Below are positions 1 to 8,087 of a stretch of DNA of 64,000 nt, one piece after another. Numbering within the stretch: position 1 is the first letter of the stretch; each line of letters opens with the position of its first letter. Both the position numbers and the translations under genes were made by a program. Under the pieces are notes generated by a model. That model worked only from the letters and a program-made list of their open reading frames with translations. It was not told the DNA's origin and searched no databases. The stretch comes from Roseomonas mucosa ATCC BAA-692 (lineage in GTDB: Bacteria > Pseudomonadota > Alphaproteobacteria > Acetobacterales > Acetobacteraceae), in NCBI RefSeq assembly GCF_000622225.1, contig NZ_JHWD01000002.1, positions 248,001 to 312,000 on the forward strand, in the 5' to 3' direction.

Positions 1-26
1 GGATCGCTCCGCCCGCGCGCCGCCGG

Positions 27-1604
27 TCAGGCCGTCATCGCTGCCGGAGCGGTGCGCTCGCGCTTCACCAGCAGCTTGTTCAGCGCGTGGATATAGGCGC
101 GGGCGGAGGCGACGATGGTGTCGGTGTCGGAGCCCTGCCCGTCCACCAGCTTGCCGCCTTCCTCCAGCCGCACGGTGACGCGGGCCTGGGCATCGGTGCC
201 GCCGGTGACGGACTGCACGGCGAAGAGGCGCAGGCCCACCTCGTGCGGGAAGGCGGCGCGGATGGCATTGAAGGTGGCGTCCACCGCGCCGTCGCCGACC
301 GCCATGCCCTCATGCGCCTCGCCATCCACCTCCAGCTTCAGCGTCGCCATGGGATGGGTGTGCAGGCCGGCGGTGACGGTCAGCGCGGTCAGCTTGATGC
401 GGTCATGGGTGCGCAGGATCTGGTCGTCCACCAGCGCGACGATGTCCTCGTCATAGACGACCTTCTTGCGGTCAGCGATTTCCTTGAAGCGGGCGAAGGC
501 GTCGTTGAGCTGGTTGTCGCCGACCTCGTAGCCCAGGGCCTTCAGCTTGTCGCGGAAAGCGGCGCGGCCGGAATGCTTGCCCATGACCAGGGAGGAGTTG
601 GTCCAGCCGACGCTTTCCGGCGTCATGATCTCGTAGGTGCCGCGGTCCTTCAGCATGCCGTCCTGGTGGATGCCGGATTCATGCGCGAAGGCGTTGCGGC
701 CGACGATGGCCTTGTTGGGCTGCACGTCGAAGCCCGTGATGGTGGCCAGCAGGCGCGAGGTCTTGAGGATGTTCGACGTGTTGATGCCGGTGACCTTGTT
801 CAGGGCGTTCTGCCGGGTGCGGATCGCCATGGCGACCTCCTCCAGGCTGGCATTGCCCGCGCGCTCGCCGATGCCGTTGATGGTGCACTCCACCTGCCGC
901 GCCCCGGCCTGGATGGCGGCCAGGGTGTTCGCCACGGCCAGGCCCAGGTCATTGTGGTTGTGGGTGGAGAAGATCACCGTGTCGGCGCCCGGCACGCGCT
1001 CCCGCAGCATGGTGAAGATGCGGGCCATGTCCTCGGGCACCGCATAGCCGACCGTGTCGGGGATGTTGATGGTGGTGGCGCCGGCCCGGATCGCGGCCTC
1101 GACGCAGCGGCACAGGAAGTCGTCCTCGGTGCGGCTGCCATCCTCGGCGGACCATTCCACATCGGCCACGTGCTGGCGGGCCAGGGTGACGGAGGCAGCA
1201 ACGGCCTCCAGCACCTGCTCCTGCGTCATGCGCAGCTTGGCGCGCATGTGCAGCTCGGAGGTGGAGATGAAGGTGTGGATGCGCGGGCGGGCGGCGGTCT
1301 TCACCGCCTCGGCAGCGCGCAGGATGTCCTTGGGCGCGGAGCGGGACAGGCCGCAGATCACGGGGCCGGACTTCGCGAAGCGGTCGGCGATGGACTTCAC
1401 GCTGTCGAAGTCGCCGGGCGAGGCGATGGGGAAGCCTGCCTCCAGCACGTCGGCGCCCAGCTCGGCCAGGGCGTCCGCCATGCGCAGCTTCTCCTCCAGG
1501 TTCATGGAGAAGCCGGGGGACTGCTCGCCGTCGCGCAGCGTGGTGTCGAAGATGATGACCCGTTCGCCCGGGATGGTGCCGAAGGAGGGATGGGTGATGG
1601 ACAT
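27..1604 (-). CDS. leuA: 2-isopropylmalate synthase
   Basis: Catalyses the first committed step of leucine synthesis, condensing acetyl-CoA with 2-oxoisovalerate. The N-terminal TIM-barrel carries TTLRDGEQSPG, the metal-binding HNHNDLGLA motif, NGIGERAGN and the linker motif HESGIHQDGM; a LeuA dimerisation/feedback domain follows (roughly residues 395-515). At 525 residues it has the usual length of the long LeuA form. The open frame runs 71 codons further upstream, but that part is low-complexity Pro/Arg and overlaps the leader region, so I start at ATG 1604 (MSITHPSFG). The gene is divergent from mprF. A Leu-codon-rich leader peptide and strong hairpins lie upstream, so leucine-dependent attenuation is likely. 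Confidence 0.96.
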   Translation of the reverse strand: MSITHPSFGTIPGERVIIFDTTLRDGEQSPGFSMNLEEKLRMADALAELGADVLEAGFPIASPGDFDSVKSIADRFAKSGPVICGLSRSAPKDILRAAEAVKTAARPRIHTFISTSELHMRAKLRMTQEQVLEAVAASVTLARQHVADVEWSAEDGSRTEDDFLCRCVEAAIRAGATTINIPDTVGYAVPEDMARIFTMLRERVPGADTVIFSTHNHNDLGLAVANTLAAIQAGARQVECTINGIGERAGNASLEEVAMAIRTRQNALNKVTGINTSNILKTSRLLATITGFDVQPNKAIVGRNAFAHESGIHQDGMLKDRGTYEIMTPESVGWTNSSLVMGKHSGRAAFRDKLKALGYEVGDNQLNDAFARFKEIADRKKVVYDEDIVALVDDQILRTHDRIKLTALTVTAGLHTHPMATLKLEVDGEAHEGMAVGDGAVDATFNAIRAAFPHEVGLRLFAVQSVTGGTDAQARVTVRLEEGGKLVDGQGSDTDTIVASARAYIHALNKLLVKRERTAPAAMTA

Positions 1605-1670
1605 CGGGAGATTCTCGACTGTTCTACCGTGGCTGGGCCGCCGCCGGGGCGTGGTTTCCGGTGGCGGGTG

Positions 1671-1705
1671 GGCCGGGACGCGGCATCTCGCGCGTCGCAC
1701 CGGCC
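1671..1705 (-). promoter_or_regulatory. leuA leader hairpin (candidate terminator/antiterminator)
   Basis: On the minus strand GGCCGG-tgc-GACGCG-loop of 8-CGCGTC-CCGGCC forms a 12-bp stem with one 3-nt bulge. It lies between the leader peptide stop and the leuA start. Further stems lie between it and the leader peptide, for example CCGGCGG-gaca-CCGCCGG just after the leader stop. There is no U-tract after the large stem, so it could be a non-canonical terminator or a translation-level switch. Confidence 0.5.
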
Positions 1706-1770
1706 CCTGATCCCCGGGAATGAACCCGAGGGGAGATCCCCTGAACGCGGCCGGCGGTGTCCCGCCGGGG

Positions 1771-1869
1771 TTACGCCCAGGGGCCGGTAAGTCGAAGGAG
1801 AAGGAGGCGCGCGCCATCGCAGGCCGGAAGGCCCACGGAAAAGGCAGCGATGTGGCCGCGCGCGGTCAT
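1771..1869 (-). CDS. leuL: leuA leader peptide (candidate attenuator peptide)
   Basis: A short frame of 32 codons from ATG 1869 to TAA 1771, ending ARLLLLRLTGPWA. The Leu run is encoded CTC CTT CTC CTT CGA CTT, that is five Leu codons in six. CTT is rare here because nearly all genes in the window use CTG/CTC. The stop lies 166 nt before the leuA ATG, which leaves room for alternative hairpins. A GTG at codon 12 is another possible start; neither start has an obvious Shine-Dalgarno. Leu-rich leaders before leuA are known in proteobacteria; assignment here rests on codon content and position. Confidence 0.7.
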   Translation of the reverse strand: MTARGHIAAFSVGLPACDGARLLLLRLTGPWA

Positions 1870-2318
1870 GACGCCAGCGTTAGCAGCACTTGCCGGGCTG
1901 GACAACCACTTCCCTTGCGGCTTCTGTCCGCGCCGGAGCGGACCGCCGGTTCCGCCCGGACTGGGCATCCGGTGTTGTCATGGGGGCGGAAAACTTTGGT
2001 GTGGCGTTGTCCGCTATGGGGCAGGCGCCCTTGCGATGGGAAAGGCCGAGGGCCATGCAGCCGCGCGAGGGAAGCGGGATCCGTCCCGGGGGAAGGAGGG
2101 GGACCAGCCCGGGCAACGGAGCATGGCTGCCGGAAGGATACCGGGGCGCCATACGCGGACGGACCGTGACGGGCGAAGTCCATGATTCGCGGGGATGAGA
2201 ACTCGGCCCGGCCCCCGGCAGGCCTGGCCGGACCAGGAGTGCGATGCGAAGCAAGGCGGGAATCGGGGATCTGGCGCAGCACCGGAAAGACGGGGGCGAG
2301 GCCGGGAATGATGGTCCC
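1870..2318. other. Divergent intergenic region leuA/mprF
   Basis: About 450 bp between the leader peptide and the mprF start. Frames are open on both strands because of the GC content, but none has coding-like composition or a recognisable product. It must hold the leuA and mprF promoters; I see no convincing -35/-10 pair. Confidence 0.4.
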
Positions 2319-5090
2319 ATGACGGATCAGCCCGGTCGGGAGCCGCAGGCCCCGCCGGCAGGCGATACCGCCGGGCGGGATGCGCCTCCGGGCGCCGGCA
2401 GCGGCGGTGCCCCGGGGGCCTTGTCCGGGGGCTTGGCCCGGGGAAAGATTCCGGACGACGAGGCGGCCGTGGTGCCGGATGCGACGGCGCCCGCCCTGGC
2501 TCCGGCCTCGCCCGGCTCCGCCTGGGGGCGGCGGCTGGCCAGGGCCCGGAACTGGCTGCTCGGCGCAGTCTTCCTGGCCCTGGCGGTTCTGGTCATCCTC
2601 GCGGTGCGAAGCCTTTCGGCCGAGCTGGACTACGATGCCGTGGTGGAGGCGCTGTCGGGCGCACGGCCGGGCGTGCTGGCGGCCGCCCTCCTCGCCACGG
2701 CGGTCAGCTATGCCAGCATGGTGGGCTATGACCGCGCGGCACTGCGCTATGGCGCGCCCGGCACGCCGGTGCCGCTGCGCGTGGCGGCGCTGGCCTCCTT
2801 CACAGGCTTCGCGCTGAGCAACACGGTGGGCGTCGGCGCCTTCACCGGCGGCGCGGTGCGCTGGCGGATCTATACCGCGGCCGGGCTGCGGCCCTCGCAG
2901 ATCACGCGCGTCATCGGCTTCATCGGCGTCTCCTTCGGGCTGGGCGTGGTGGCCGTGGGGGCGGCGGGGCTGATCGCGGGCGCGGGCCATGTGGCGGCCT
3001 GGCTGGGCACCTCGGCCGGGCTGCTGCGCGGCATCGGATGGGCGGCGCTGCTGGCCCTGGCCGGGTTCCTGGGCCTTTGCGCGCGGGGCGACACGCTCTC
3101 CCTCGGCCGCTTCGCGCTACGCCTGCCCTCGGCGCGGCTGGCCCTGGCGCAGATGGCCGTCTCGGTGGTGGATGTCTGCGCCGCGGCCACGGTGCTCTGG
3201 GTCCTGCTGCCGGAAGGGGCGGTGGGCCTGTCCACCTTCCTGCCGATCTATGCCATCGCGCTGGCCCTGGCGCTGATCAGCCACCTGCCCGGCGGCATCG
3301 GCGTCTTCGAGGCGGTGGTGCTGCTGGCCTTCCGCGACTCGCCCGTCTCGCTGGACGAGGTCGCGGCGGCGCTGCTGCTCTATCGCATCGTCTACTACGT
3401 GCTGCCCCTGGCCCTGGCGGTGGCGCTGCTGGTGCTGCCGGAGGCGCGGCGGGGCGCCAGCCTGGCCGGACGGTCCCGCCCGGTGCGGGCGGCGACGCGG
3501 CTGGCGCCGCGCTTCCTGGGGGCGCTGGCCTTCATCGCCGGGGCGGCGCTGCTGATCGGCGGCGTGGCGCCCAGCGGCGAGGACGGGCCGGGGATGCTGG
3601 CCCCTGCCCTGCCGGGGCTGCTCTTCGAGGCCTCGCACCTGATCTCCAGCGTCGCGGGGCTGGTGCTGCTGCTGGTCGCGGACCGGCTGGTGCACCGGCT
3701 GGACGCCGCCTGGTGGGTCACCACGCTCTGCGCCATCGGCGGGCTGGTGCTCTCGGCCGCGCGCGGCGGCGGGCTCCTGGAGATGGGCTCGCTGCTGCTG
3801 CTGCTGCTGGCGCTGCTGGCGACGCGGCACCGCTTCGACCGGCGCACCCGGCTCTTCGCCCAACCCTTCACCCTGCGCTGGCTGGTCGCCGTGGGCTGCG
3901 TGGTGGCGGCGGCGGTCTGGCTGCTCTTCTTCGCCAACCGGGACGTGCCCTATTCCAACGAGCTCTGGTGGCGCTTCGAGTTCGACGAGGACGCGCCGCG
4001 TGGGCTGCGCGTGACCCTGGCGGCGGCCATGGGGCTGGGCGCGGTGGGGCTCTGGAGCCTGCTGCGCCATGCCCAGGGGCGGCAGGAGGAGCCGAGCCCG
4101 GCGATGCTGGAGCGGGCGGCGGAGATCGCCGATGCCCAGGACCGCGCCGACGCACAGCTGGTGCGGATGGGCGACAAGTCGCTGCTCTTCTCGGAGGCTG
4201 GCGATGCCTTCGTGATGTACGGGCAGCGCGGGCGTTCCTGGATCGCGCTCTTCGACCCGATCGGGCCGCGCGCCCGCTGGCCGGACCTGATCTGGAGCTT
4301 CGTGGAGGCGGCGGACGCCCAGGGCGCGCGGGCGGCCTTCTACCAGGTGAAGGCGGACAGCCTGCCGCTCTATCTCGATGCCGGCTTCCGCCCGATCAAG
4401 CTGGGTGAGGCGGCGCGGGTGGAGCTGTCGCGCTTCGACCTCAAGGGACGGGCGCGGGCCAATCTCCGGAACGCACTGAACCGGGCGGAACGGGACGGCA
4501 TGACGCTCACCGTGCTGCCGCCGGCAGAGGTCCCTGCCCTGCTGCCGGAGCTTCGCGTCGTGTCGGATGCCTGGCTGGCATCGCACGAGACGCGGGAGAA
4601 GGCCTTCTCCCTCGGGGCCTTCGTGCCGCACTACGTCTGCGCCCAGCCGGTGGCGGTGGTGCGGGACGGCACGGGGCGGATGGTGGCCTTCGCCACCCTG
4701 TCTGAAACGCCGGTGACCCGGGCGGAGGCCTCGGTGGACCTGATGCGGCACCTGCCGGACGCGCCGGGCGGCACCATGGACTTCCTGTTCATACGGCTCC
4801 TGCTGCGCGCCAAGGAGCTGGGCTACCGGAACTTCGACCTGGGCATGGCGCCGCTGTCTGGCCTGGCCGCGCACCGGCTGGCGCCGCTCTGGCACCGGCT
4901 CGGCGGCTGGGTCTTCCGGCGGGGCGAGCGGTTCTACAATTTCCGTGGCCTGCGCGCCTTCAAGGAGAAGTTCGACCCGGTCTGGGAGCCGCGCTACCTC
5001 TGCGCGGCCGGGGGGCTCGACCCCTGGGTCGTGCTGGCCGATGTGGCGGCGCTTCAGGCGGGCGGCTTGCGCGGAGTGGTGGGCAAATGA
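2319..5090 (+). CDS. mprF: MprF-type lysyl-phosphatidylglycerol synthetase/flippase
   Basis: Membrane protein that aminoacylates phosphatidylglycerol using aminoacyl-tRNA and flips the product, lowering envelope negative charge and helping resist cationic peptides and acid. Start ATG 2319 (MTDQPGREP) gives 923 residues; an upstream in-frame ATG at 2244 would add 25. A Pro/Ala/Gly-rich cytosolic tail of about 70 residues precedes the first membrane helix. The N-terminal two-thirds is a multi-helix flippase domain; the C-terminal third is the DUF2156 synthetase domain (NLRNALNRAERDG, FDLGMAPLSGL). The stop overlaps the next start (ATGA at 5087), and that gene encodes an AcvB/VirJ lipase, the usual partner of this enzyme in alphaproteobacteria. 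The exact aminoacyl donor cannot be read from sequence. Confidence 0.93.
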   Translation: MTDQPGREPQAPPAGDTAGRDAPPGAGSGGAPGALSGGLARGKIPDDEAAVVPDATAPALAPASPGSAWGRRLARARNWLLGAVFLALAVLVILAVRSLSAELDYDAVVEALSGARPGVLAAALLATAVSYASMVGYDRAALRYGAPGTPVPLRVAALASFTGFALSNTVGVGAFTGGAVRWRIYTAAGLRPSQITRVIGFIGVSFGLGVVAVGAAGLIAGAGHVAAWLGTSAGLLRGIGWAALLALAGFLGLCARGDTLSLGRFALRLPSARLALAQMAVSVVDVCAAATVLWVLLPEGAVGLSTFLPIYAIALALALISHLPGGIGVFEAVVLLAFRDSPVSLDEVAAALLLYRIVYYVLPLALAVALLVLPEARRGASLAGRSRPVRAATRLAPRFLGALAFIAGAALLIGGVAPSGEDGPGMLAPALPGLLFEASHLISSVAGLVLLLVADRLVHRLDAAWWVTTLCAIGGLVLSAARGGGLLEMGSLLLLLLALLATRHRFDRRTRLFAQPFTLRWLVAVGCVVAAAVWLLFFANRDVPYSNELWWRFEFDEDAPRGLRVTLAAAMGLGAVGLWSLLRHAQGRQEEPSPAMLERAAEIADAQDRADAQLVRMGDKSLLFSEAGDAFVMYGQRGRSWIALFDPIGPRARWPDLIWSFVEAADAQGARAAFYQVKADSLPLYLDAGFRPIKLGEAARVELSRFDLKGRARANLRNALNRAERDGMTLTVLPPAEVPALLPELRVVSDAWLASHETREKAFSLGAFVPHYVCAQPVAVVRDGTGRMVAFATLSETPVTRAEASVDLMRHLPDAPGGTMDFLFIRLLLRAKELGYRNFDLGMAPLSGLAAHRLAPLWHRLGGWVFRRGERFYNFRGLRAFKEKFDPVWEPRYLCAAGGLDPWVVLADVAALQAGGLRGVVGK

Positions 5091-5821
5091 GACGGCGTGG
5101 CGTGACGCGTGACCCGGTGCAGCGGCGGGCGCTGGTGCTGTCGGTGCTGGCGGGCTGCCTCCTGGCCGGCGAGGCCCAGTCGCCGGGGACGCGGGACCAC
5201 TTCCCGTATCTGGTGGAGATCCCGGCCGATCCGGTGCGCTTCGACAGCTTCGCCCTGATCATCTCCGGCGATGGCGGCTGGGCGGACCTGGACCAGCAGC
5301 TCGGCGAGATCCTGCAGAGCCGCGGCATGTCCGTGTTGGGCTGGGATGCGCTGAACTACTTCTGGAAGCACCGGAAGGCGGAGGAGGTGGCGCAGGATCT
5401 CGACAAGGCGATCCGCACCTATTCCGAGCTGTGGAACCTGCCGCGCGTGGTGCTGATCGGCTTCTCCTTCGGGGCCGATGTGATGCCCTCCGCCTATAAC
5501 CGCCTGCCGCCCGAAACGCAGGAGAAGGTGGCGCTGATCTCCCTGCTCTCCACCTCCAAGGACGTCGATTACGAGGTGACCGCCTCGGGGTTCATCGGCA
5601 TGGGCGGTTCCGACGAGATCCCGATCGGGCCGGAGATGGCGCGGATGGACCAGACCAAGGTCCAGTGCGTCTATGGAGAGGAGGAGGCGGACGAGACAGG
5701 CTGCCTGCTGCTCGACCCGAAGAAGGCCCAGGTGATCCGCACCGCCGGCGGGCATCATTTCGACGAGGACTACGCCAGGCTGGCGGACCGCATCCTGGCG
5801 AGGCTGGCCGATGCGAGCTGA
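5087..5821 (+). CDS. acvB: VirJ/AcvB-family lipase, candidate lysyl-PG hydrolase
   Basis: Alpha/beta hydrolase of the VirJ/AcvB family (244 residues). After a short hydrophobic N-terminus (LVLSVLAGCLLAG, possible signal segment) come FDSFALIISGDGGW, the nucleophile elbow GFSFGAD with the catalytic Ser, and a C-terminal GGHHFDEDY that supplies the His. AcvB homologues in Agrobacterium and Rhizobium hydrolyse aminoacylated phosphatidylglycerol, reversing the MprF product. The 4-bp overlap with mprF supports this pairing. The length matches VirJ (about 240 residues) rather than the longer two-part AcvB. Confidence 0.85.
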   Translation: MRRRGVTRDPVQRRALVLSVLAGCLLAGEAQSPGTRDHFPYLVEIPADPVRFDSFALIISGDGGWADLDQQLGEILQSRGMSVLGWDALNYFWKHRKAEEVAQDLDKAIRTYSELWNLPRVVLIGFSFGADVMPSAYNRLPPETQEKVALISLLSTSKDVDYEVTASGFIGMGGSDEIPIGPEMARMDQTKVQCVYGEEEADETGCLLLDPKKAQVIRTAGGHHFDEDYARLADRILARLADAS

Positions 5822-6779
5822 CCGGCGCGGCCTGTGGCAGGCCGGGGCGGCGCTGGCGCTGCTGGCCGGGTCCTCCCGCCTGGGGACGGTCCGGGCCGGG
5901 GCGCCGGACGGGAAGACGGCGGAGACGGGGCTGCTGGCCTTCCGCATGATGCCCCTGGGAGGCAGCCCGGGAGGCGCTCCGGATCGTGCCGGAACCCCGC
6001 AGGGGCCGGTGAGCTTTGTCCTGCCCAGTTCGCACGCCCCGGACCCGAGGCTGCCACGGCTGCCGGTGGAGCGGCTCCTGGCCGGGGTACGGCTGGTGCT
6101 GACCGAGAGCGGCTATGCCCCCGGCGAGGAGGCGGGCGACGAGCTGTTCCGGCCGGAAGGGGACTGGCCCGCGCTGGCGGCGCTGAGCCCGGCGGAATGG
6201 GCGGCCTTGCGGCGCAACGCGGCCTGCCGGGGGCTGGAGGAGGGGGTGGCGCGGCTGCGACCGATCCTGCTGCTGTCCGTCGCCCGGGAAGCCTGCCCCG
6301 CCCCCGGCGCCGGCCGGGCGGGCCGTTCGCCGGAGGACTGGCTGAGCGGCGCGGCCCGGGCGATGGGCCTGCGCACCGGGGCACTGGAAAGCGTGGGGGA
6401 GAGCATGGCGGCGGCGGATGCCGTGCCGGAGGCGGTCTATCTGGGCGCGCTGCGCCGGGCGCTGGCCGATCCCGCGAGCGTGGCGGCGGAGGACCGGGCG
6501 CTGCAGCGCGCCTATGAGGATGGCGACCTGAACGAGGTCCGGCGCCTGACCGTGGCGGCCATGGGTGGGAACGAGGCCGGACGTGCGGCCTTCGACCGCA
6601 TCGTGATCAGCGCCCGCAGCCGGCGGATGGCGGCGCGGCTGGCCGAGGCGGCCACGGCCCTGCCCGTGGTGGCGGTGGTGGGCGCGGCGCATCTGGCGGG
6701 GTCGGACGGGATGCTCGCGCTGCTCCAGGCCCAGGGTTTCCGGCTGGAGGCCTTCCGGATGCGGCTGGCGCCCGGATAG
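5811..6779 (+). CDS. TraB/GumN-like protein
   Basis: A 322-residue protein whose start overlaps the acvB end by 11 bp, so it is probably the third gene of the mprF operon. The N-terminus (LWQAGAALALLAGSSRLG) may be a signal or anchor. The C-terminal VVAVVGAAHLAGSDGM matches the conserved end of the TraB/PrgY/GumN family, putative Tiki-like metalloproteases. The usual N-terminal GTxH metal motif is degraded here to LPSSHAP, so catalytic activity is doubtful. Family assignment is moderate and the role in this operon is unknown. Confidence 0.6.
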   Translation: MRADRRGLWQAGAALALLAGSSRLGTVRAGAPDGKTAETGLLAFRMMPLGGSPGGAPDRAGTPQGPVSFVLPSSHAPDPRLPRLPVERLLAGVRLVLTESGYAPGEEAGDELFRPEGDWPALAALSPAEWAALRRNAACRGLEEGVARLRPILLLSVAREACPAPGAGRAGRSPEDWLSGAARAMGLRTGALESVGESMAAADAVPEAVYLGALRRALADPASVAAEDRALQRAYEDGDLNEVRRLTVAAMGGNEAGRAAFDRIVISARSRRMAARLAEAATALPVVAVVGAAHLAGSDGMLALLQAQGFRLEAFRMRLAPG

Positions 6780-6802
6780 GGCGCCAGCCATTCCCGCGCG
6801 GC

Positions 6803-7747
6803 TCAGGCCGGCGGGTGTTCCTTCCACCAGTGCCGGGCGATCTCGGCGCGGGTGCAGACCCAGACATCGGGACAGGCCACGACGTGGTCCAGGAAGCGCG
6901 CCAGGGCGGCGGCGCGGCCGGGGCGGCCGACGAGGCGGCAATGCAGGCCGACGCTCATCATGCGCGGCGTGGTCCGGCCTTCTTCCCGCAGGAAATCCAG
7001 CGAGTCCTTCAGATAGGCGGTGAAGGCGTCGGTGGTGCCGAAGCCGGGCGGCACCGCGAACTTCATGTCGTTGTTGTCGAACGTGTAGGGGATGACGAGG
7101 TGCGGCTTGCCGTTCACCGGCACGTAGTGCGGCAGGTCGTCGTCATAGGCATCCGAGTCGTAGAGGAAGCCGCCATGCTCGGCGACGAGGCGGCGGGTGT
7201 TGCCGCTGATGCGGCCGGTGTACCAGCCGACCGGGGTGGTGCCGGTGGTCTGTTGCACCGCCGCGATGTTGCGGGCGATGTGCTCGCGCTCCGTGGCCTC
7301 GTCCACCTCGGCGTAGTTGATCCAGCGGTAGCCGTGGCAGGCGATCTCGTGCCCGGCCTCGGCGAAGGCCTGGCCGGCGGCGGGGTTCAGCTCCAGTGCC
7401 CGGCCCACGCCATAGACGGTGAGCCGCAGGCCGCGCTCGCGGAACAGGCGCAGCACGCGCCAGACGCCGACGCGGGCGCCGTAGTCGAACTGGCTTTCCG
7501 TGCTCTCGTCGCGCATGCCGCGTCGGGGCTGGCCACCCGGGACCTCGTGCAGATAGGCCTCGGTGATCGGGTCACCGTTCAGCGGCGTGTTCTCGCCGCC
7601 TTCCTCGTAGTTCAGGACGAAGGACAGGGCGACGCGGGCGCCGTTGGGCCAGCGCGCATCGGGCGGGTTGGGGCCATAGCCCGTGAAATCCCGGGGGAAA
7701 CCGCTCTCGGCGGCCAGGATGGTGCCGCCGGTCTTGCCGTCGCTCAT
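6803..7747 (-). CDS. puuE: Polysaccharide-deacetylase-family allantoinase PuuE
   Basis: Metal-independent allantoinase of the carbohydrate esterase 4 fold, hydrolysing allantoin to allantoate in purine/urate breakdown. Family signatures are NYEEGGENTPL, HGYRWINYAEVDEATERE, GWYTGRISGNTRRL and YDSDAYDDDLPHY. ATG 7747 (MSDGKTGGT) gives 314 residues, the usual size; the 25 extra upstream codons do not fit. No other purine-catabolism gene is in the window. It lies downstream of the peptide importer on the same strand with about 200 bp between, so is probably a separate unit. Confidence 0.92.
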   Translation of the reverse strand: MSDGKTGGTILAAESGFPRDFTGYGPNPPDARWPNGARVALSFVLNYEEGGENTPLNGDPITEAYLHEVPGGQPRRGMRDESTESQFDYGARVGVWRVLRLFRERGLRLTVYGVGRALELNPAAGQAFAEAGHEIACHGYRWINYAEVDEATEREHIARNIAAVQQTTGTTPVGWYTGRISGNTRRLVAEHGGFLYDSDAYDDDLPHYVPVNGKPHLVIPYTFDNNDMKFAVPPGFGTTDAFTAYLKDSLDFLREEGRTTPRMMSVGLHCRLVGRPGRAAALARFLDHVVACPDVWVCTRAEIARHWWKEHPPA

Positions 7748-7851
7748 GCTCTCGTCCTTCGGGTTCTCGTCCGTCGGGTCCCGGCCCATCCGCCGGTGCA
7801 TCCCCCGGCGGCATGGCCGCAATCCTGTGGCGGAACCCTGTTCATGGGGGC

Positions 7852-7880
7852 GGCCAGGCGCCCCGGAAGGCGGCCTGGCC
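7852..7880 (-). terminator. Hairpin after the peptide-importer operon
   Basis: GGCCAGGC pairs with GCCTGGCC around an inner GCC/GGC, about 11 bp with one bulged base. It lies 65 bp beyond the small lipoprotein stop. No U-tract follows, so termination is inferred from stem strength and position. Confidence 0.4.
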
Positions 7881-7944
7881 GGACCCTGTTCCTGTCGGGC
7901 TGGCGAGGGAAGCGCAAGGCCCCTGCCCGCCCGTCCACCAGGGT

Positions 7945-8082
7945 TCAGCGCGCGTTGAAGCCGGCGCCGCCGCCGACATAGGCGCCACGTGTCGTGCCGT
8001 CATTGGCGGGCCGCTGGCAGGCCGCCAGGGGCAGAACCCCCAGAGCCAGGACAGCGAGAGCCAGCAGGAGCCGGGATGCCAT
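7945..8082 (-). CDS. Small lipoprotein, 45 residues
   Basis: A short gene starting 5 bp after the stop of the upstream ATPase gene. It encodes MASRLLLALAVLALGVLPL followed by the lipobox LAAC, so signal peptidase II processing would leave a mature lipopeptide of about 24 residues (CQRPANDGTT..., ending AYVGGGAGFNAR). The Gly-rich tail resembles the ends of small entericidin-like or uncharacterised alphaproteobacterial lipoproteins, but I do not recognise the family. Codons show the local high G/C third position. Its tight spacing suggests it is the last gene of the importer operon. Confidence 0.7.
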   Translation of the reverse strand: MASRLLLALAVLALGVLPLAACQRPANDGTTRGAYVGGGAGFNAR

Positions 8083-8087
8083 GCCGG

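Noticed and set aside
87..1790. A 567-codon frame antisense to leuA
   Set aside because: Composition is a mirror of leuA codons (His/Gly/Ala/Val-rich, no motifs). Long antisense frames are common at this GC content.
3117..4895. Long antisense frame within mprF
   Set aside because: Arg/Gln/His-rich mirror of the real gene; no start context or motif.
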